64,000 nt of DNA from Ottelia alismoides (Eukaryota > Streptophyta > Magnoliopsida > Alismatales > Hydrocharitaceae): the NCBI GenBank assembly GCA_037367405.1, contig JAZKJV010009627.1:40001-104000 (forward strand). Reading direction: 5' to 3'. This document shows, one piece after another, positions 1-11,324 of this stretch; positions within the stretch are counted from its first letter, which is position 1; each line of letters begins with the position of its first letter. A program made the translations under genes and the position numbers. The notes under the pieces are model-generated. The model did not search any database and was not told the DNA's origin. It worked only from the letters and a program-made list of their open reading frames with translations.

Positions 1-39
1 GACCATTCCTTAGCGAGGGATTAAGCTACTGTATCCCTC

Positions 40-362
40 ATTTTGTTTGTTTGCAGGGATAAAATCTGTGGGATAAGAAGGGATAATAAATAATAATTAT
101 TTGTTATTCTTCGTTCGATTGGATAAAAAGGGAAACATGATATAATCGTGGAAGTTAATTGTGTTAGATAAGATTGTAAGATAAGTGATAGTTATTATAT
201 TTTTATGGCATGAAAGATTGATGGTAGAGGGATATAGTTTTAAACTCTATCCCTCGTGCTCGTGTTGACTCCAGAACTCATATATTGACCATTTTCAAAG
301 AAATAGAAATTGAGTGGGATAAGGAGGGATACGAACCATGTATCCCTCAAACAAACAAGGCC
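40..362. mobile_element. Tourist/PIF-Harbinger-like MITE, probable
   Basis: The right end reads inward as GGCCTTGTTTGTTTGAGGG. The left part near 42-60 carries the matching TTTGTTTGTTTGCAGGG. TAA follows the right end, as expected for a 3-bp PIF/Harbinger target duplication, but the matching left TAA is not clear and the left boundary is uncertain. The interior has repeated GGGATA blocks and no coding capacity. The family assignment is an inference. Confidence 0.35.
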
Positions 363-365
363 TAA

Positions 366-1690
366 GAATTGTAGATTTGTTTACTAATTAAAGTTATATT
401 CTTATTCAAGTAAAAAAACAATAATAGCAAATGTTAATATTAGAGTCATATTAAGACTGGAAATCCTAATGTGATTGGACTCCTAATCCTAAAAATTGTT
501 GAGTTGTATTATATTTATAATCGTATTGGAAATATGACCATGAGATTGTATTTGAGATATTTAAAGAAGGGGTGGAAGCATTGCCTCAACACTACCACAA
601 GAACAATGTAACACCTAGAGATAAAGGAGAGGGAGAGAAGAGAGGAAGAGATCGAGGGAATGGAGAGAGTTGTAGTCATTCTTCTTATAGTGGTCTTTCT
701 TTTCCGATGATCGCGGGAGGTGACCGACCACCACTATATCTTGTTGTTCTTTTCTTCACGTGCTTTCGTGGTGGTGATCGATTGTACATCCGCTCCGTAT
801 CTGTGGAGGTTCGTATCCCCAACAATCAGTATCTGAGAGGAGACGATACTGGTGGGTCGTGTTCCCAACACCAAATAAGATAGAAAAATCTAATCTATTA
901 AACAACCGCAATGTAGCAATCCATTGTTTAGATGATGCGACGCCTATGGTCACCTATGTAAATTGTCAAGAACACGTCATCATTCTTAAAAACCGGATCA
1001 AACGTAACTGACGAGGGAAAGTAGTTGAATAACAAAATTGGAATGAATCAAATTATGGATAAAATACACTCGAATATACTTTAAATGAATATAAATTACA
1101 ATCAACATATATATCTTACAGCATAACCAAAAAAATCATATGCAAAATCAAATGTTATACATATATACATATATACTATATAAACAAAATAGTATATATT
1201 AAAAGTAATTTGACAATATTTAAAGTCCATTTAATACAAGAAGTGATGGTGGAATAGTTGGTTAGGGATAAGAGAGAGAGGTTACCAAAGCTCATGGATC
1301 CAACATTAATTAAACCAGTGATTTGACAAAAAAAATTTGACAGGAAATGAAAAATACAGAAATGGGTCCAACATTAGCTGAACGAACAGGTTTGACTTAG
1401 CCCTAAAAAATGGTAAAAAAAACGTGGCTTGTGGTCAAATATATGCTGCTAGCAGTCTCTTCAGACATAAAATTAGGAAATATATGGGATGTATTAGCTA
1501 ATAAAACCAATATATATAATCTCAAACAAATACTCGTGATCATGTTCAGACAAACTAAAGTGCGCAAAGATATGAACACCAACAACAACTTAATTACCTC
1601 GCACTGAAGCAGCAACTAAATATTGTACGAACAAAACAGCCCGCCGCACCAACGAGCAAACTAGCAAACGATAAAACAAACTTACAGTTA
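366..1690. other. Intergenic DNA 3' of beta-tubulin
   Basis: AT-rich sequence with no protein similarity I recognise. The part nearest 1690 must include the 3' UTR and poly(A) region of the leftward beta-tubulin gene. Short open frames at 572-883 and 1410-1607 have no recognisable domain and look like chance frames. Confidence 0.6.
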
Positions 1691-2364
1691 TCACTCCTGC
1701 TGGAGTTCTTCCTCGTCCTCGTACTCAACATCCTCATCAGCTGTGGCATCCTGATATTGCTGGTATTCGGAAACCAGATCGTTCATGTTGCTCTCAGCCT
1801 CAGTAAACTCCATCTCATCCATCCCCTCGCCGGTATACCAATGCAGAAAAGCTTTCCTGCGGAACATCGCGGTAAATTGCTCGCTAACACGGTGGAACAT
1901 TTCCTGGATCGACGTAGAGTTGCCGATAAATGTCGAAGACATCTTCAAACCGCTTGGTGGAATGTCGCAGACGGTGGACTTCACATTATTGGGGATCCAC
2001 TCCACAAAGTAGGAAGAGTTCTTGTTCTGTACATTGATCATCTGCTCATCAACCTCCTTGGTGCTCATTTTACCACGGAACATCGCCGATGCAGTGAGGT
2101 AACGTCCATGACGTGGATCCGCAGCACACATCATATTCTTGGAATCCCACATTTGTTGGGTAAGCTCGGGAACAGTAAGTGCATGGTATTGCTGAGACCC
2201 TCGTGATGTGAGAGGAGCGAATCCCACCATGAAGAAGTGCAAGCGAGGGAAAGGAATGAGGTTCACGGCAAGTTTTCGAAGGTCGGAGTTGAGCTGACCG
2301 GGGAAGCGGAGGCAACAGGTGACACCACTCATAGTTGCAGAAATCAAATGGTTCAGGTCGCCAA
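1691..2364 (-). CDS. TUBB: Beta-tubulin exon 3 (C-terminal half)
   Basis: It begins after a TATATAG acceptor with TT GGC GAC and completes the [15 protein letters not shown] segment. It runs through [10 protein letters not shown] and [16 protein letters not shown] to the acidic tail and a TGA stop at 1691-1693. Intron 2 (2365-2456) is a normal 92 bp. Confidence 0.97.
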
Positions 2365-5300
2365 CTATATATAGAAACAGCATTCAAGCTTCAAAAATAA
2401 AGTGTATGACATGTTTTATAAAGAAAAAAAGGGGGGAGAGAGAGAGAGGTTCTTACAGCTGGGTGTAGTCAGTTTCAGAGTGCGGAAGCATATGTCGTAG
2501 AGGGCTTCGTTGTCCAAAACCATACATTCATCAGCATTCTCGACAAGTTGGTGGACTGACAGGGTCGCGTTGTAAGGCTCAACGACAGTATCAGACACCT
2601 TTGGGGACGGGAACACAGAGAATGTGAGCATCATGCGGTCAGGGTATTCCTCTCTAATCTTGGATATGAGAAGTGTTCCCATCCCAGACCCTGTCCCACC
2701 ACCCAGAGAATGGCAGACCTGAAATCCTAGGTATTGCAAGACAGTGAAAGAATGAGAGAATGCATAGGTACACTAAGTAGCATTTCTATAATGATTTTTC
2801 TCTTATCATAAAATACCAAACACACACGACATGTCTAGTGTGAAACAAATTATACAAGAATCCATGAAAAGCAAATTTTGAAGCTTGTAATAGAATATAT
2901 GTTTCATAAAAACTGCCATAAAACAAGGAAACATTGCACTATTATGTAAAGAACGGAGCCAAAAAAAATATTAACACAATTAAGACTAACCGAATTTCAC
3001 TAAAGAAAACGCCTAGCTGGAAGCTCTCATTATCGTCCCAACCTAAAACTTCTTTGGAAACTATCAGAAAATGCATGCTCGAATCATGGTAAGAGTCATG
3101 GACACAATTACACCCACGGCGCAGATGCACAACCGAAGACAGGTCAATCCACATCCTCCAGTCCAGAGACACACAAAGAGTACTTCAAATCTGATCCAAG
3201 TGCCCACTTGGTTTTGCAGATTGCATTCTCACTGGTAACTCCATCCTCTAGGCATGTTTGCGGTCTCTCCTGATATTTCATAAGAGATTTTATGTGCATA
3301 TAATAAAAGTCAAAGTTTCCTAAAAAAAGCCTGAATCCCTGTAACAACTTGGGCCTAGATCCGAGTGGTATCGAGAAATACTTGCCCTAACAACTTCTTG
3401 GGTTTTAGACCCAATTACAGCAATTGAAAACCACCCAACATGCTTAAGAGCAAGTTGTCAACTAGTCATCCTACACTATTATAACCCAAACATACTTATT
3501 GTGGGTATATTATGTGAGACTATATTTAGAGCATTACAATCATGCTCTGGTTAATCAGGAGAGAGGAGTGTGGCATATGTTTATAAAAGAGAGCATTGTT
3601 GGCTGATACTACTGTTAGAGTAACTTTATTATGTAGGTTTTGTTTGTCCTCTTTATGTAAATTACCCATAGAGCTTTTCTCCTATATAAGAGAGCTCTAG
3701 GGTTAATGGTAATGTATCTTGCTTATTCCCTTCAACATGGTATCAGAGCGACGGTCCTAGACCGGAGTTCTCGAAACCCTAGCCCTAACCCATCCCACCC
3801 TCCGGCCTCTCTCTCTTCGTTTCTCTCCATCGGCGCCGCCCCTACCCCGCCGCACGCGCGGCTGAGCCGCTGTTGTGCGGCTGAGCCGCTGTTCGCGCAC
3901 CTCCCAATCGTGCGTTCTCGATCTTGCGCATGTAGCGCGCCTGTGCTTGCACGCGCGTGGAGACCCTGCAAGCCCTGAAGCCCATGCGCGAGCGACCCCT
4001 CCCGTCCAGCCCCTGCCCAAGAAGCCCCTGCATCGCGGAGGGTCAACGCGCCTCTTGTCTTCATCGCGATCTACGAAGGGCAGCCTCAGTTCTGCGCACC
4101 CCAGTTCACGAGCCCAAAGGCGCAGGCGGCTGGCGGCTCCAGGTCACGAGCCCAGGGGCGCAACCCTCGACACCAGGCGAGCCCTCCTCTGGCGAGAAGT
4201 CCCTCAGCGACCCGTGCGCCCCCGTGCAGCCCTTTCTGGCGGCGCAGGTCATCTCCGACTCCTCCTGTGCTGTGCGGCGCCCCTTCTCGGCGACGCTCCA
4301 GATCTAGCGGTGTGCACGCACATCCCCGAAGGTGGTGTCCTCACACAGTCCTGTGGCGCGTAGTGCTGCTTCTTAGCATCCTTGGAGCAGCGTGTCGAAT
4401 ACTCCTGTAGCGTGCCTCCCTGTGCACGCAAGGTATGTGCGTATGCACTATATGCCCTAGCCATGCTTCCTTGAATGAACATGTTCTGTACGCGTGACCG
4501 CTGGTTTGAGTCTATGTACAAATAGACATTGTCTTCCGATTTTGTAACCCCAGTTACAGATTACTGTTGTCGTCATGTCAGACAACAAGGTAGATTTTCC
4601 ATCTGAGGGTGCCTTCAAAGGTTCCGCACCCATTGTCTTTACTACGTGTTACAAGGCGGATCTATCGGAATGGATCATGGATTCAGGTGCATCACACCAT
4701 CTCTGTGGTGACAGAGGTCAGTTTAGTGTCTTTCATCCTGCTCAATCTGAACGATCGGTGGTGATAGCTGATGGCACATATTCCCCTATTACTGGTCAGG
4801 GGGAGGTACAGTTGACTCCTACCTTGAGACTGTCCAATGTTCTCTATGCACCGAAGTTCTCGATGAATTTGCTGTCTATTAGTCAACTCACCAAAGATTT
4901 ACATTGCCGTGCTATATTTGACCCATCTACTCTTGTGTTTCAGGACATATTAACGGGCAGAGTGATTGGGACTGGCCATGAGCAAGGGGGTCTTTATAGA
5001 CGTGCAATCTCCTTATGCTGGTATCTCCTCTATGAGGGCTGGATCGGTGTCACCCTACACTTGGCATCTTCGATTTGGCCATCTTCCGTTGCAAAAGATG
5101 GTCCATATTCTTCCACAGATTTCTCCCAAGTCTAATTTTCAATGTGAGGCATGCCAACTTGGCAAACATCACAGGTCGTCTTTTCCGAGTCGTATAGGTC
5201 CAAGTCATCATGGTCTTTTTGAGCTGCTACATTTTGATATTTGGGGTCCCAGTCGTGTCCCTGATCTTCAAGGGCACAGGTTTTATCTTGTTGCTGTCGA

Positions 5301-8300
5301 TGATTTCTCTAGACTATCTTGGGTCTTTCTTCTTAAAAATAAATCTGATGCTGGTCATGTTATTCAGTCTTTTCTTATTGAAATAAAAAATATCTTCTCT
5401 GCTAAAGTGGAGTACATACGGTCTGACAATGCTCTAGAGTTGTGCAGTACCCAATTGTCCAAATTTCTTATGTCTCATGGGATTGTGCATCAGACGTCGT
5501 GTGCTTATACCTCCCAACAGAATGGGGTGGCTGAATGGAAGCATCGTCATTTGTTGGATATGACCAGAACCCTTTTGATTCAGAGCCGTGCCCCTCACTC
5601 CTATTGGGGGGATGCGGTTCTCACTGCCTGTTATCTTCTTAATCGTATGCCTTCGACAGTGTTAGGGGAGAAGATTCCGTTCTTGACTGCGGTTCCCGAG
5701 AAGGATCTTTTCTCCCTAACACCGCGTGTTTTTGGGTCTGTTGCATTTGTTCATTGTTTTTCTCCTGGTCTTGACAAGCTCTCTCCCAGAGCTGTCAAAT
5801 CTGTTTTTGTGGGTTATTCCAAAACCCAGAAGGGATATCGGTGTTTTGATCCAGTTAAACGAAGGTACTACGTCAGTGCAGATGTCACCTTTTTTGAGTC
5901 CATTATGTATTTTTCTCCTACAAGTGACAGACTCACTCACTCAGAGGAAGGAGATGACATCTATGTGCCGCCTCCACCTCCATCTGTTCCATGCTCTAAT
6001 CTACCACCACAGTCTACTCCACCACCACCACAGTTTACACCACCACCACCGCCGCCGCCACCACCAGCTACTGTTTATTATCCTCAGGTCTATCAGCGAC
6101 GACCCTCTGCTCATGTGTCTCCTCCATCATCCAGCACGCCCGAGGTATGTACTGATCATTTGAGTTCTACTGATGGCACAGGTGATTTGAATGCGCAGAT
6201 GGATGTACAGGGTACTGATGTACAGGGTACTGATGGTACTGTCACTTCTCCAGTCGATGACCTACATATACCTATTGCTCATAGACGGCAGAAGCGTGCT
6301 CGGACGATGAATCCCAAATATGGGATGGATTTTTGCTCTCAAGTGTTGTTGGAGCGTTTGTCCCCGGACTTTCGCAAGTTTGTTGTTGGGTTATCGGCAG
6401 TACACATCCCACGGTCTTATCAGGAGGCCCTACAGAGCAGCCCGTGGCGTTTAGCTATGGAAGAGGAAATGGCGGCGTTGCAGTCACGTGGTACGTGGAG
6501 TGTTGTGCATCCTCCACCAGGTGCGTCCATTGTCGGAAGCAAATGGGTTTTTACTGTTAAGCATCGGGCAGATGGTACGGTTGATAGATACAAAGCCAGG
6601 TTGGTTGCTCGTGGGTTCACCCAAACATATGGGGTGGACTATCAGGAGACGTTTTCTCCAGTAGCCCGTCATTCTACCTTACGGATTCTCATTGCAGTTG
6701 TTGTTGTCCGAGACTGGCCCCTATTTCAGCTTGATGTCACGAACGTCTTCTTGTATGGTGACTATCAGGAAGAGGTCTATATGCAGCAGCCACCAGGATT
6801 TGCTGCTAAGGGGGAGTCCAGTATGGTGTGCCGTCTCCATAAGGCCATATATGGCCTGAAGCAGAGTCCACGGGCTTGGTTTCAGAAGCTATCGGAGTTG
6901 ATTGAACAGAAGGGCTTTGTCAGATCTACAGCAGATCATACTCTCTTTGTAAAGAGAGATCAGCGAGGTACTGTGATCATCTTAGTGTATGTTGACGATA
7001 TTGTTATTACAGGCAGTAATGAGCAGGGCATTCAAGCAGCCAAGGAGTTCCTTGGCGAGCAGTTCGTTATGAAGGATTTGGGTACACTTCGCTATTTTTT
7101 GGGGCTGGAGTTTGCACGGAACAAGCAAGGTATGGTAATGACACAAAAGAAGTATGTTACGGATCTCTTATTTGAGACAGGTATGGCAGGATGTAGACCA
7201 GCTGCTACTCCTATGGATTCTAATGTCAAACTTTATGATAATGACTCTGAGGAGGTAGACAAGAGACGATATAGAGAGCTAGTGGGAAAGCTCTTGTATG
7301 TCACTATTACCCGACCGGATATAGCTTTTGCAGTTAATAGGGTAAGCCAATTCATGGAGCAACCCAGGCAGGCTCACATGAATGATGTTTTTATGATCTT
7401 GAGATATCTGAAGTCGTCTCCAGGTACTGGTCTTCTGTTTAGAAGAGATACCTCGATATCCGTCACAGGTTATGCTGATGCAGACTATGCCGGGTGTCCT
7501 AATGATAGAAAGTCAACTTCAGGCTTTATTGTATTTGTTGGCAGCTCACCAGTAGCCTGGAAGAGTAAGAAGCAAACTGTAGTGGCTCGATCAAGTGCAG
7601 AGTCAAAATATAGGGCAATGGCCCAAGGTAGTGCTGAGATGATGTGGGTTAAATCCGTTTTAACTGATTTAACTATTGATGTTCCTCTTCCCATGCATCT
7701 GAAATGTGATAATCAAGCAGCCTTGTTCATAGCCAATAATCCAGCCTTCCATGAGAGGACGAAGCACATTGAAGTGGATTGCCATTATACACGGGACTTA
7801 ATTCAAAAAGGGCTTATTTCAACCTCTCATGTATCATCAGGAGAGCAGGTTGCAAACATGTTCACCAAGGCCCTTGCTAGGGGTCCATTTCATCTTTGTT
7901 GTTCCAAGCTGAGCATGTTGGATATATATGCTCCAGCTTGAGGAGGAGTGTTAGAGTAACTTTATTATGTAGGTTTTGTTTGTCCTCTTTATGTAAATTA
8001 CCCATAGAGCTTTTCTCCTATATAAGAGAGCTCTAGGGTTAATGGTAATGTATCTTGCTTATTCCCTTCAACAACTACCTTTTAGTTAGGAGCATTTCAG
8101 ACTTATTGCAGATATGCCCTACATCTGCCTTAACTCAACATTCATGGTCACAATTTGGAGATCCTTTGAGGAATTATAAAAGACTGGGAGATCGCAAAAT
8201 TTATTAGAAAGTTTGAGTGTTCCCAACCACAGGTTGTTCTATGCCCAATCTAGTACCAAAGAAACGAGGTCGTGTTAGGTTTGCTAGACCATGTGTGGAG

Positions 8301-11021
8301 AATCTTCTCCAGTCTATAACTCGATGTTGTAGTTTAGAAGAGAAGTAACTCATTGTATTATTTTTCTCCATGGAATGAATTGTTTTGTGGATGACCATTA
8401 ACCCCAAATGGCCATCCTTTGGCATTTTAAAAAAGAGTGAAAGCATGCAACCACAACACACTACCTTCTTCCCCTAGGAACCAATCACGGTAAAGAAGGA
8501 TCCAAGTATCATGGACTAGAGCTGATAACAAGGGGATCATTATGCAGCCTAATATAATAGAGGATCAACATAATCTCCGTTCAAAACACCATCACTATTC
8601 GAGGTAAATGCAACATGTTGTTCCAGCTTAGGTTTTCTTCAATAGTAACCAAGTAAAACTACAAACATGATCCTAATGAAGACCCATAAGCCTTACTACC
8701 CACTTAGCCATAAGCACATGATTTTTTGCACTCGGGTTAAAACACCCCAGCCCCCCTTCCACAAAATCATGTCTTCTCAACATACACCAAGAGAATGCCA
8801 CAGGTTTTCCAATTTGAAGCATACTACAAATAATTGTGCGGCAATTTATCGATCATATACTTTGACACCTCCTCGCGGTATCCTAAACATAGACGTAAAG
8901 AAAACCAAAAAAGCCAAGAGAAACCGCTTCAGGAGAATAAGGTAGGTTCCCCCTCGTGGCTAAAGCTTCAACAACCAACCATCGGATTTCTTCTCAATTC
9001 TCTTGTAAATTAGTGCAACTCAATCATCCAGAATATATTTCCAGTCAGTGGAAAACCTAGACCTTAGTGGCAAATAATCTCTCAAGTACCAAGTATATCT
9101 TCAAATCTCTACCCGCCAAATGTCACATAGCTGGATTAGTGAGCATTGTTATCCCTTGAGATGGGCTTTACACAGGAGAGCTGAACCACGGGATTGGTAA
9201 GCATCACCGTTGAATGAAAACGATTCATCATTACCTGTCATCAAATTCAAATTAGGAAATCTTCATACTACAAACTCTGCGAGAATAAATAGAGAGATCC
9301 GACTTGCATTTTTCAGAAGATATAACTTAAAACTGATTATTTGGTAACAACCTTGGTGTTAGTTTTCACTGAGGGTAAGAGAATGTCATCTAATTTTTGC
9401 TAAGGAAAAAAAGATTAATTGTGAAAGATATCTATTCAAATATGATAAGACATAAGAAAGCTTAAGAGATGTAATACAGATGCTGTGGCATTAAGCACAA
9501 CAATTTTCCATATCCTTCGGGTAAGCATTCCATATACATAAAATGGCATAATAGTCTGGAAGTTGGTATAAGCTCCACAAAAAAGACTTAAAAATCTCAT
9601 AAAGCACCTCAAGGAGTGCAGAGAATGGAAGAAACGAACATAAACATTCAACAAATAGTAGGCAAACACGAAAAATGGTGATAAATAAGAACATAAAGTC
9701 CTAGCAACTGTTGATCGGTTTTTTATCAACTACTAGCAATGACCATGCCAGTGAACGAACACAGGCGGAGATCCAAATATCCACGTGCAATGTTTATTCC
9801 AGAAAAGCCACTGGAGCTTCTCAAAATCAATGACATTTCTAATCACGGTCTAAAGGACTCCAAATGCACACAAAAAAATATAATTTTCAATCCATGTTAG
9901 AATGTGAAACCAAACTTTACAAGCATAGACCTCTATCGCAGTGAAATCTCATCCATGGAAACATAACACAAAATGGTGATGACAGTACCAACAGGATATA
10001 AAATATTTAACTTGCAAGCTCTACACGGTATCTAAAAAACCTTATATCGTCCGCAGAAATCTTTCCAAGCACCAAAAGAAAGGATATCTGGAAACATGAA
10101 CGCAAATCAACCAATGCCCCCACATTAGAAAACGATGGAACCAACTAAGCAGTGGCCTACAAGGGATTATAAGTCCAACTTGCAATCAAAGTTATTCTCC
10201 AAGAAGTGAAGCAGCCTTGAAATGTACATCGATCCAGCTATGGTCAAGCTCAGTAAAAAAGGAATCAATCAAAGTATTCACAACTTCCAGTAGCAGATCC
10301 ATAATCTAAACAGTGGCCGAGACCGCAAACAACAGATTTTTCATAGTGAAAACCTCTCAACAACAACACACGAAAGGTTGAGTAACTGTATCAACAGGAT
10401 ATAAAAAACCGACTTTCGAGCTCTACGAAGCACCTAGAAACCTTCTCACATCTACACGAATCTCTCCGACCAATGCGGACATCCTGGAACGATCAAAACC
10501 AACTGAAAACGGGAAATCCGGGTCGAAGCAACGTCGAAACGCCAACTGATCCGGCTAAAAACGAATCGAGGAGTTCAGATCCATGTTCTAAACAGATCCG
10601 GCGAGGACAAGGACGGATCTAATGTACCTTGGAGGCAGTCACAGTTCTCGGCCTCCTTGCGGACGACGTCGAGGACGGAGTCGATGAGCTCGGCGCCCTC
10701 GGTGTAGTGGCCCTTGGCCCAGTTGTTTCCGGCGCCGGACTGGCCGAAAACGAAGTTGTCGGGGCGGAAGATCTGGCCGTAGGGGCCGCATCGGACGGAG
10801 TCCATGGTGCCGGGCTCGAGGTCCATGAGGACGGCGCGGGGGACGAAGCGGCCGCAGCTAGCCTCGTTGTAGTAGACGCTAACGCGCTCGAGCTGGAGGG
10901 GGGAGTCGCCGCGGTAGGCGCCGGTGGGGTCGACGCCGTGCTCGGCGCAGACCACCTCCCAGAACTTGGCCCCAATCTGGTTTCCGCATTGCCCTCCCTG
11001 GATGTGCAGGATCTCTCTCAT
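1691..11021 (-). CDS. TUBB: Beta-tubulin, complete three-exon gene
   Basis: Beta-tubulin pairs with alpha-tubulin in the GTP-binding dimer that builds microtubules. Exons, in transcript order, are 10628-11021, 2457-2726 and 1691-2364. Together they give 1338 nt, 445 residues plus stop, the normal family length. The protein starts with the MREI tetrapeptide (the autoregulation signal described in animal beta-tubulins), then [10 protein letters not shown]. The GTP-binding tubulin signature GGGTGSGMG is in exon 2. The acidic C-terminal tail ends in DEEELQQE. Junctions are GT/AG: exon 1 stops after one base of a Gly codon, and exon 2 stops after one base of the Phe in TTPSFGDL. This is the conserved plant beta-tubulin intron layout. 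Exon 1 is strongly GC-rich; exons 2 and 3 are not. Intron 1 is inflated by a Copia insertion. A few unusual residues occur (for example His in [11 protein letters not shown]), but no frame break is seen. Confidence 0.97.
2457..2726 (-). CDS. TUBB: Beta-tubulin exon 2 (270 nt)
   Basis: It begins after a CTAG acceptor with GA TTT CAG (the Gly-Phe-Gln of the CLQGFQVCHS segment) and ends at an AGC-T|GTAAGA donor. It contains the [12 protein letters not shown]-binding loop and the [14 protein letters not shown] segment. Confidence 0.97.
3340..3538 (-). repeat. Solo TRIM LTR in beta-tubulin intron 1
   Basis: A 199-bp block bounded by TGTAACAA and CATTACA. On the minus strand it begins TGTAATGCTC and carries the same order of short blocks (TATAGTC, GTTGACAACTTG, TTCTCGATA) as the TRIM LTR copies near 41.5-42.2 kb. 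No clear target duplication is seen, so it is an old copy or its ends are imprecise. Confidence 0.5.
3613..3737 (+). repeat. Copia 5' LTR (125 bp)
   Basis: It begins TGTTAGAGTAAC and ends CCCTTCAACA. It contains a TATA box (TATATAAG, about 3683-3690), so it has a plausible promoter despite its short length. I see no difference from the right LTR. Confidence 0.96.
3738..3749 (+). other. Primer-binding site, initiator tRNA-Met type
   Basis: TGGTATCAGAGC starts at the first base after the LTR. It is the standard plant retrotransposon primer site complementary to the 3' end of initiator tRNA-Met. Confidence 0.95.
3750..4574 (+). other. GC-rich Copia leader, no gag
   Basis: About 825 bp rich in GCGC and CCC blocks. 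The open frames in it do not resemble gag: no CCHC knuckle and no gag-type helical region. The decayed Copia in BCHC2 intron 3 also has a GC-rich leader (59874-60377) ahead of its gag, so this is probably the leader joined directly to protease after loss of gag. Confidence 0.6.
4575..7941 (+). pseudogene. Copia pol (protease-integrase-RT-RNase H) with a frameshift
   Basis: The protease frame runs 4575-5135 and has the aspartic site [10 protein letters not shown]. The rest is in another frame, 4966-7941. It has the pre-integrase zinc region ([16 protein letters not shown]), the integrase core ([24 protein letters not shown]), and RT with the YVDD catalytic box ([11 protein letters not shown]). 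RNase H has GYADADYAG and [11 protein letters not shown]. It ends with SMLDIYAPA next to the purine tract. The frame change falls between about 4990 and 5060, after [10 protein letters not shown]. Pol enzymes otherwise look intact apart from some changed residues (AEWKHR for the usual AERKHR). Without gag and with this frameshift the copy should not be autonomous unless ribosomes shift frame. Confidence 0.9.
7949..8073 (+). repeat. Copia 3' LTR (125 bp)
   Basis: Base-for-base the same as 3613-3737. It is preceded by the GAGGAGGAG polypurine tract and followed by the ACTAC duplication. Confidence 0.96.
10628..11021 (-). CDS. TUBB: Beta-tubulin exon 1 (residues 1-131 and first base of the next codon)
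   Basis: The ATG at 11021-11019 opens the [10 protein letters not shown] start. The exon ends CAA-G before a GTACAT donor, in phase 1. Codons end almost only in G or C, unlike the other two exons. This matches the 5'-to-3' GC gradient common in monocot genes. Confidence 0.97.
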
Positions 11022-11101
11022 CTTCGCAGGGAGATGATGACGGTGAAGGTGTGGGGGAGGAGATCTGGAGGTGTGAGACGGGGAGTGTAGTGGGTGGGCG
11101 G

Positions 11102-11108
11102 TTTATAG
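11102..11108 (-). promoter_or_regulatory. Beta-tubulin TATA box
   Basis: CTATAAA on the minus strand lies about 80 bp upstream of the beta-tubulin ATG. This spacing gives a short 5' UTR of about 50 bp. The position is right for a core promoter; no other element was verified. Confidence 0.65.
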
Positions 11109-11324
11109 AGGAGTTGGGCTTGGAGTGAAGGTGAATCCAGGATTTTCAAAAGGTGGTGTAAGAATTTTTTTAATTTTTAAGAAAAGAAAGAGAGAATAAC
11201 AAAATTAGGCAAATTTTGATTGTTTTGTACCGTGTTGAAGTGTTGTTTTTTGAAATGGAGATATATGCTTGGAGATATCGGTGGTTTGTTTACATAAAAT
11301 CTCACTTTCCGACCTCAAACAAAT

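Larger units (their letters stand above)
3613..8073 (+). mobile_element. Young Ty1/Copia LTR retrotransposon, gag-less, in beta-tubulin intron 1
   Basis: A 4461-bp element bounded by identical 125-bp LTRs (3613-3737 and 7949-8073, TG...CA). It is flanked by a perfect 5-bp target duplication ACTAC (3608-3612 and 8074-8078). A tRNA-Met-type primer site follows the left LTR directly, and a purine tract GAGGAGGAG abuts the right LTR. Between them are a GC-rich leader (3750-4570) and a protease-integrase-RT-RNase H region. No gag is present where it should precede protease. The element lies opposite to beta-tubulin transcription. Identical LTRs mean a recent insertion. Confidence 0.96.
2727..10627 (-). 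other. Beta-tubulin intron 1, TE-expanded (7901 bp)
   Basis: Donor GTACAT is at 10627 and acceptor CTAG at 2727-2730. It holds a solo TRIM LTR (3340-3538) and an intact-ended Copia element (3613-8073). Removing the Copia and one copy of its target duplication leaves about 3.4 kb. The stretches 2727-3339 and 8079-10627 show no gene or repeat that I can name. Confidence 0.9.

Noticed and set aside
3706..4363. Open frames in the Copia leader as a possible captured host gene or gag
   Set aside because: No gag or host domain is visible, frames overlap on both strands, and the other short-LTR Copia has a comparable GC-rich leader.
10619..11090. Frames overlapping beta-tubulin exon 1 on both strands
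   Set aside because: Ala/Pro/Thr- or Val/Gly-rich products of the GC-rich exon; the tubulin frame explains the region.
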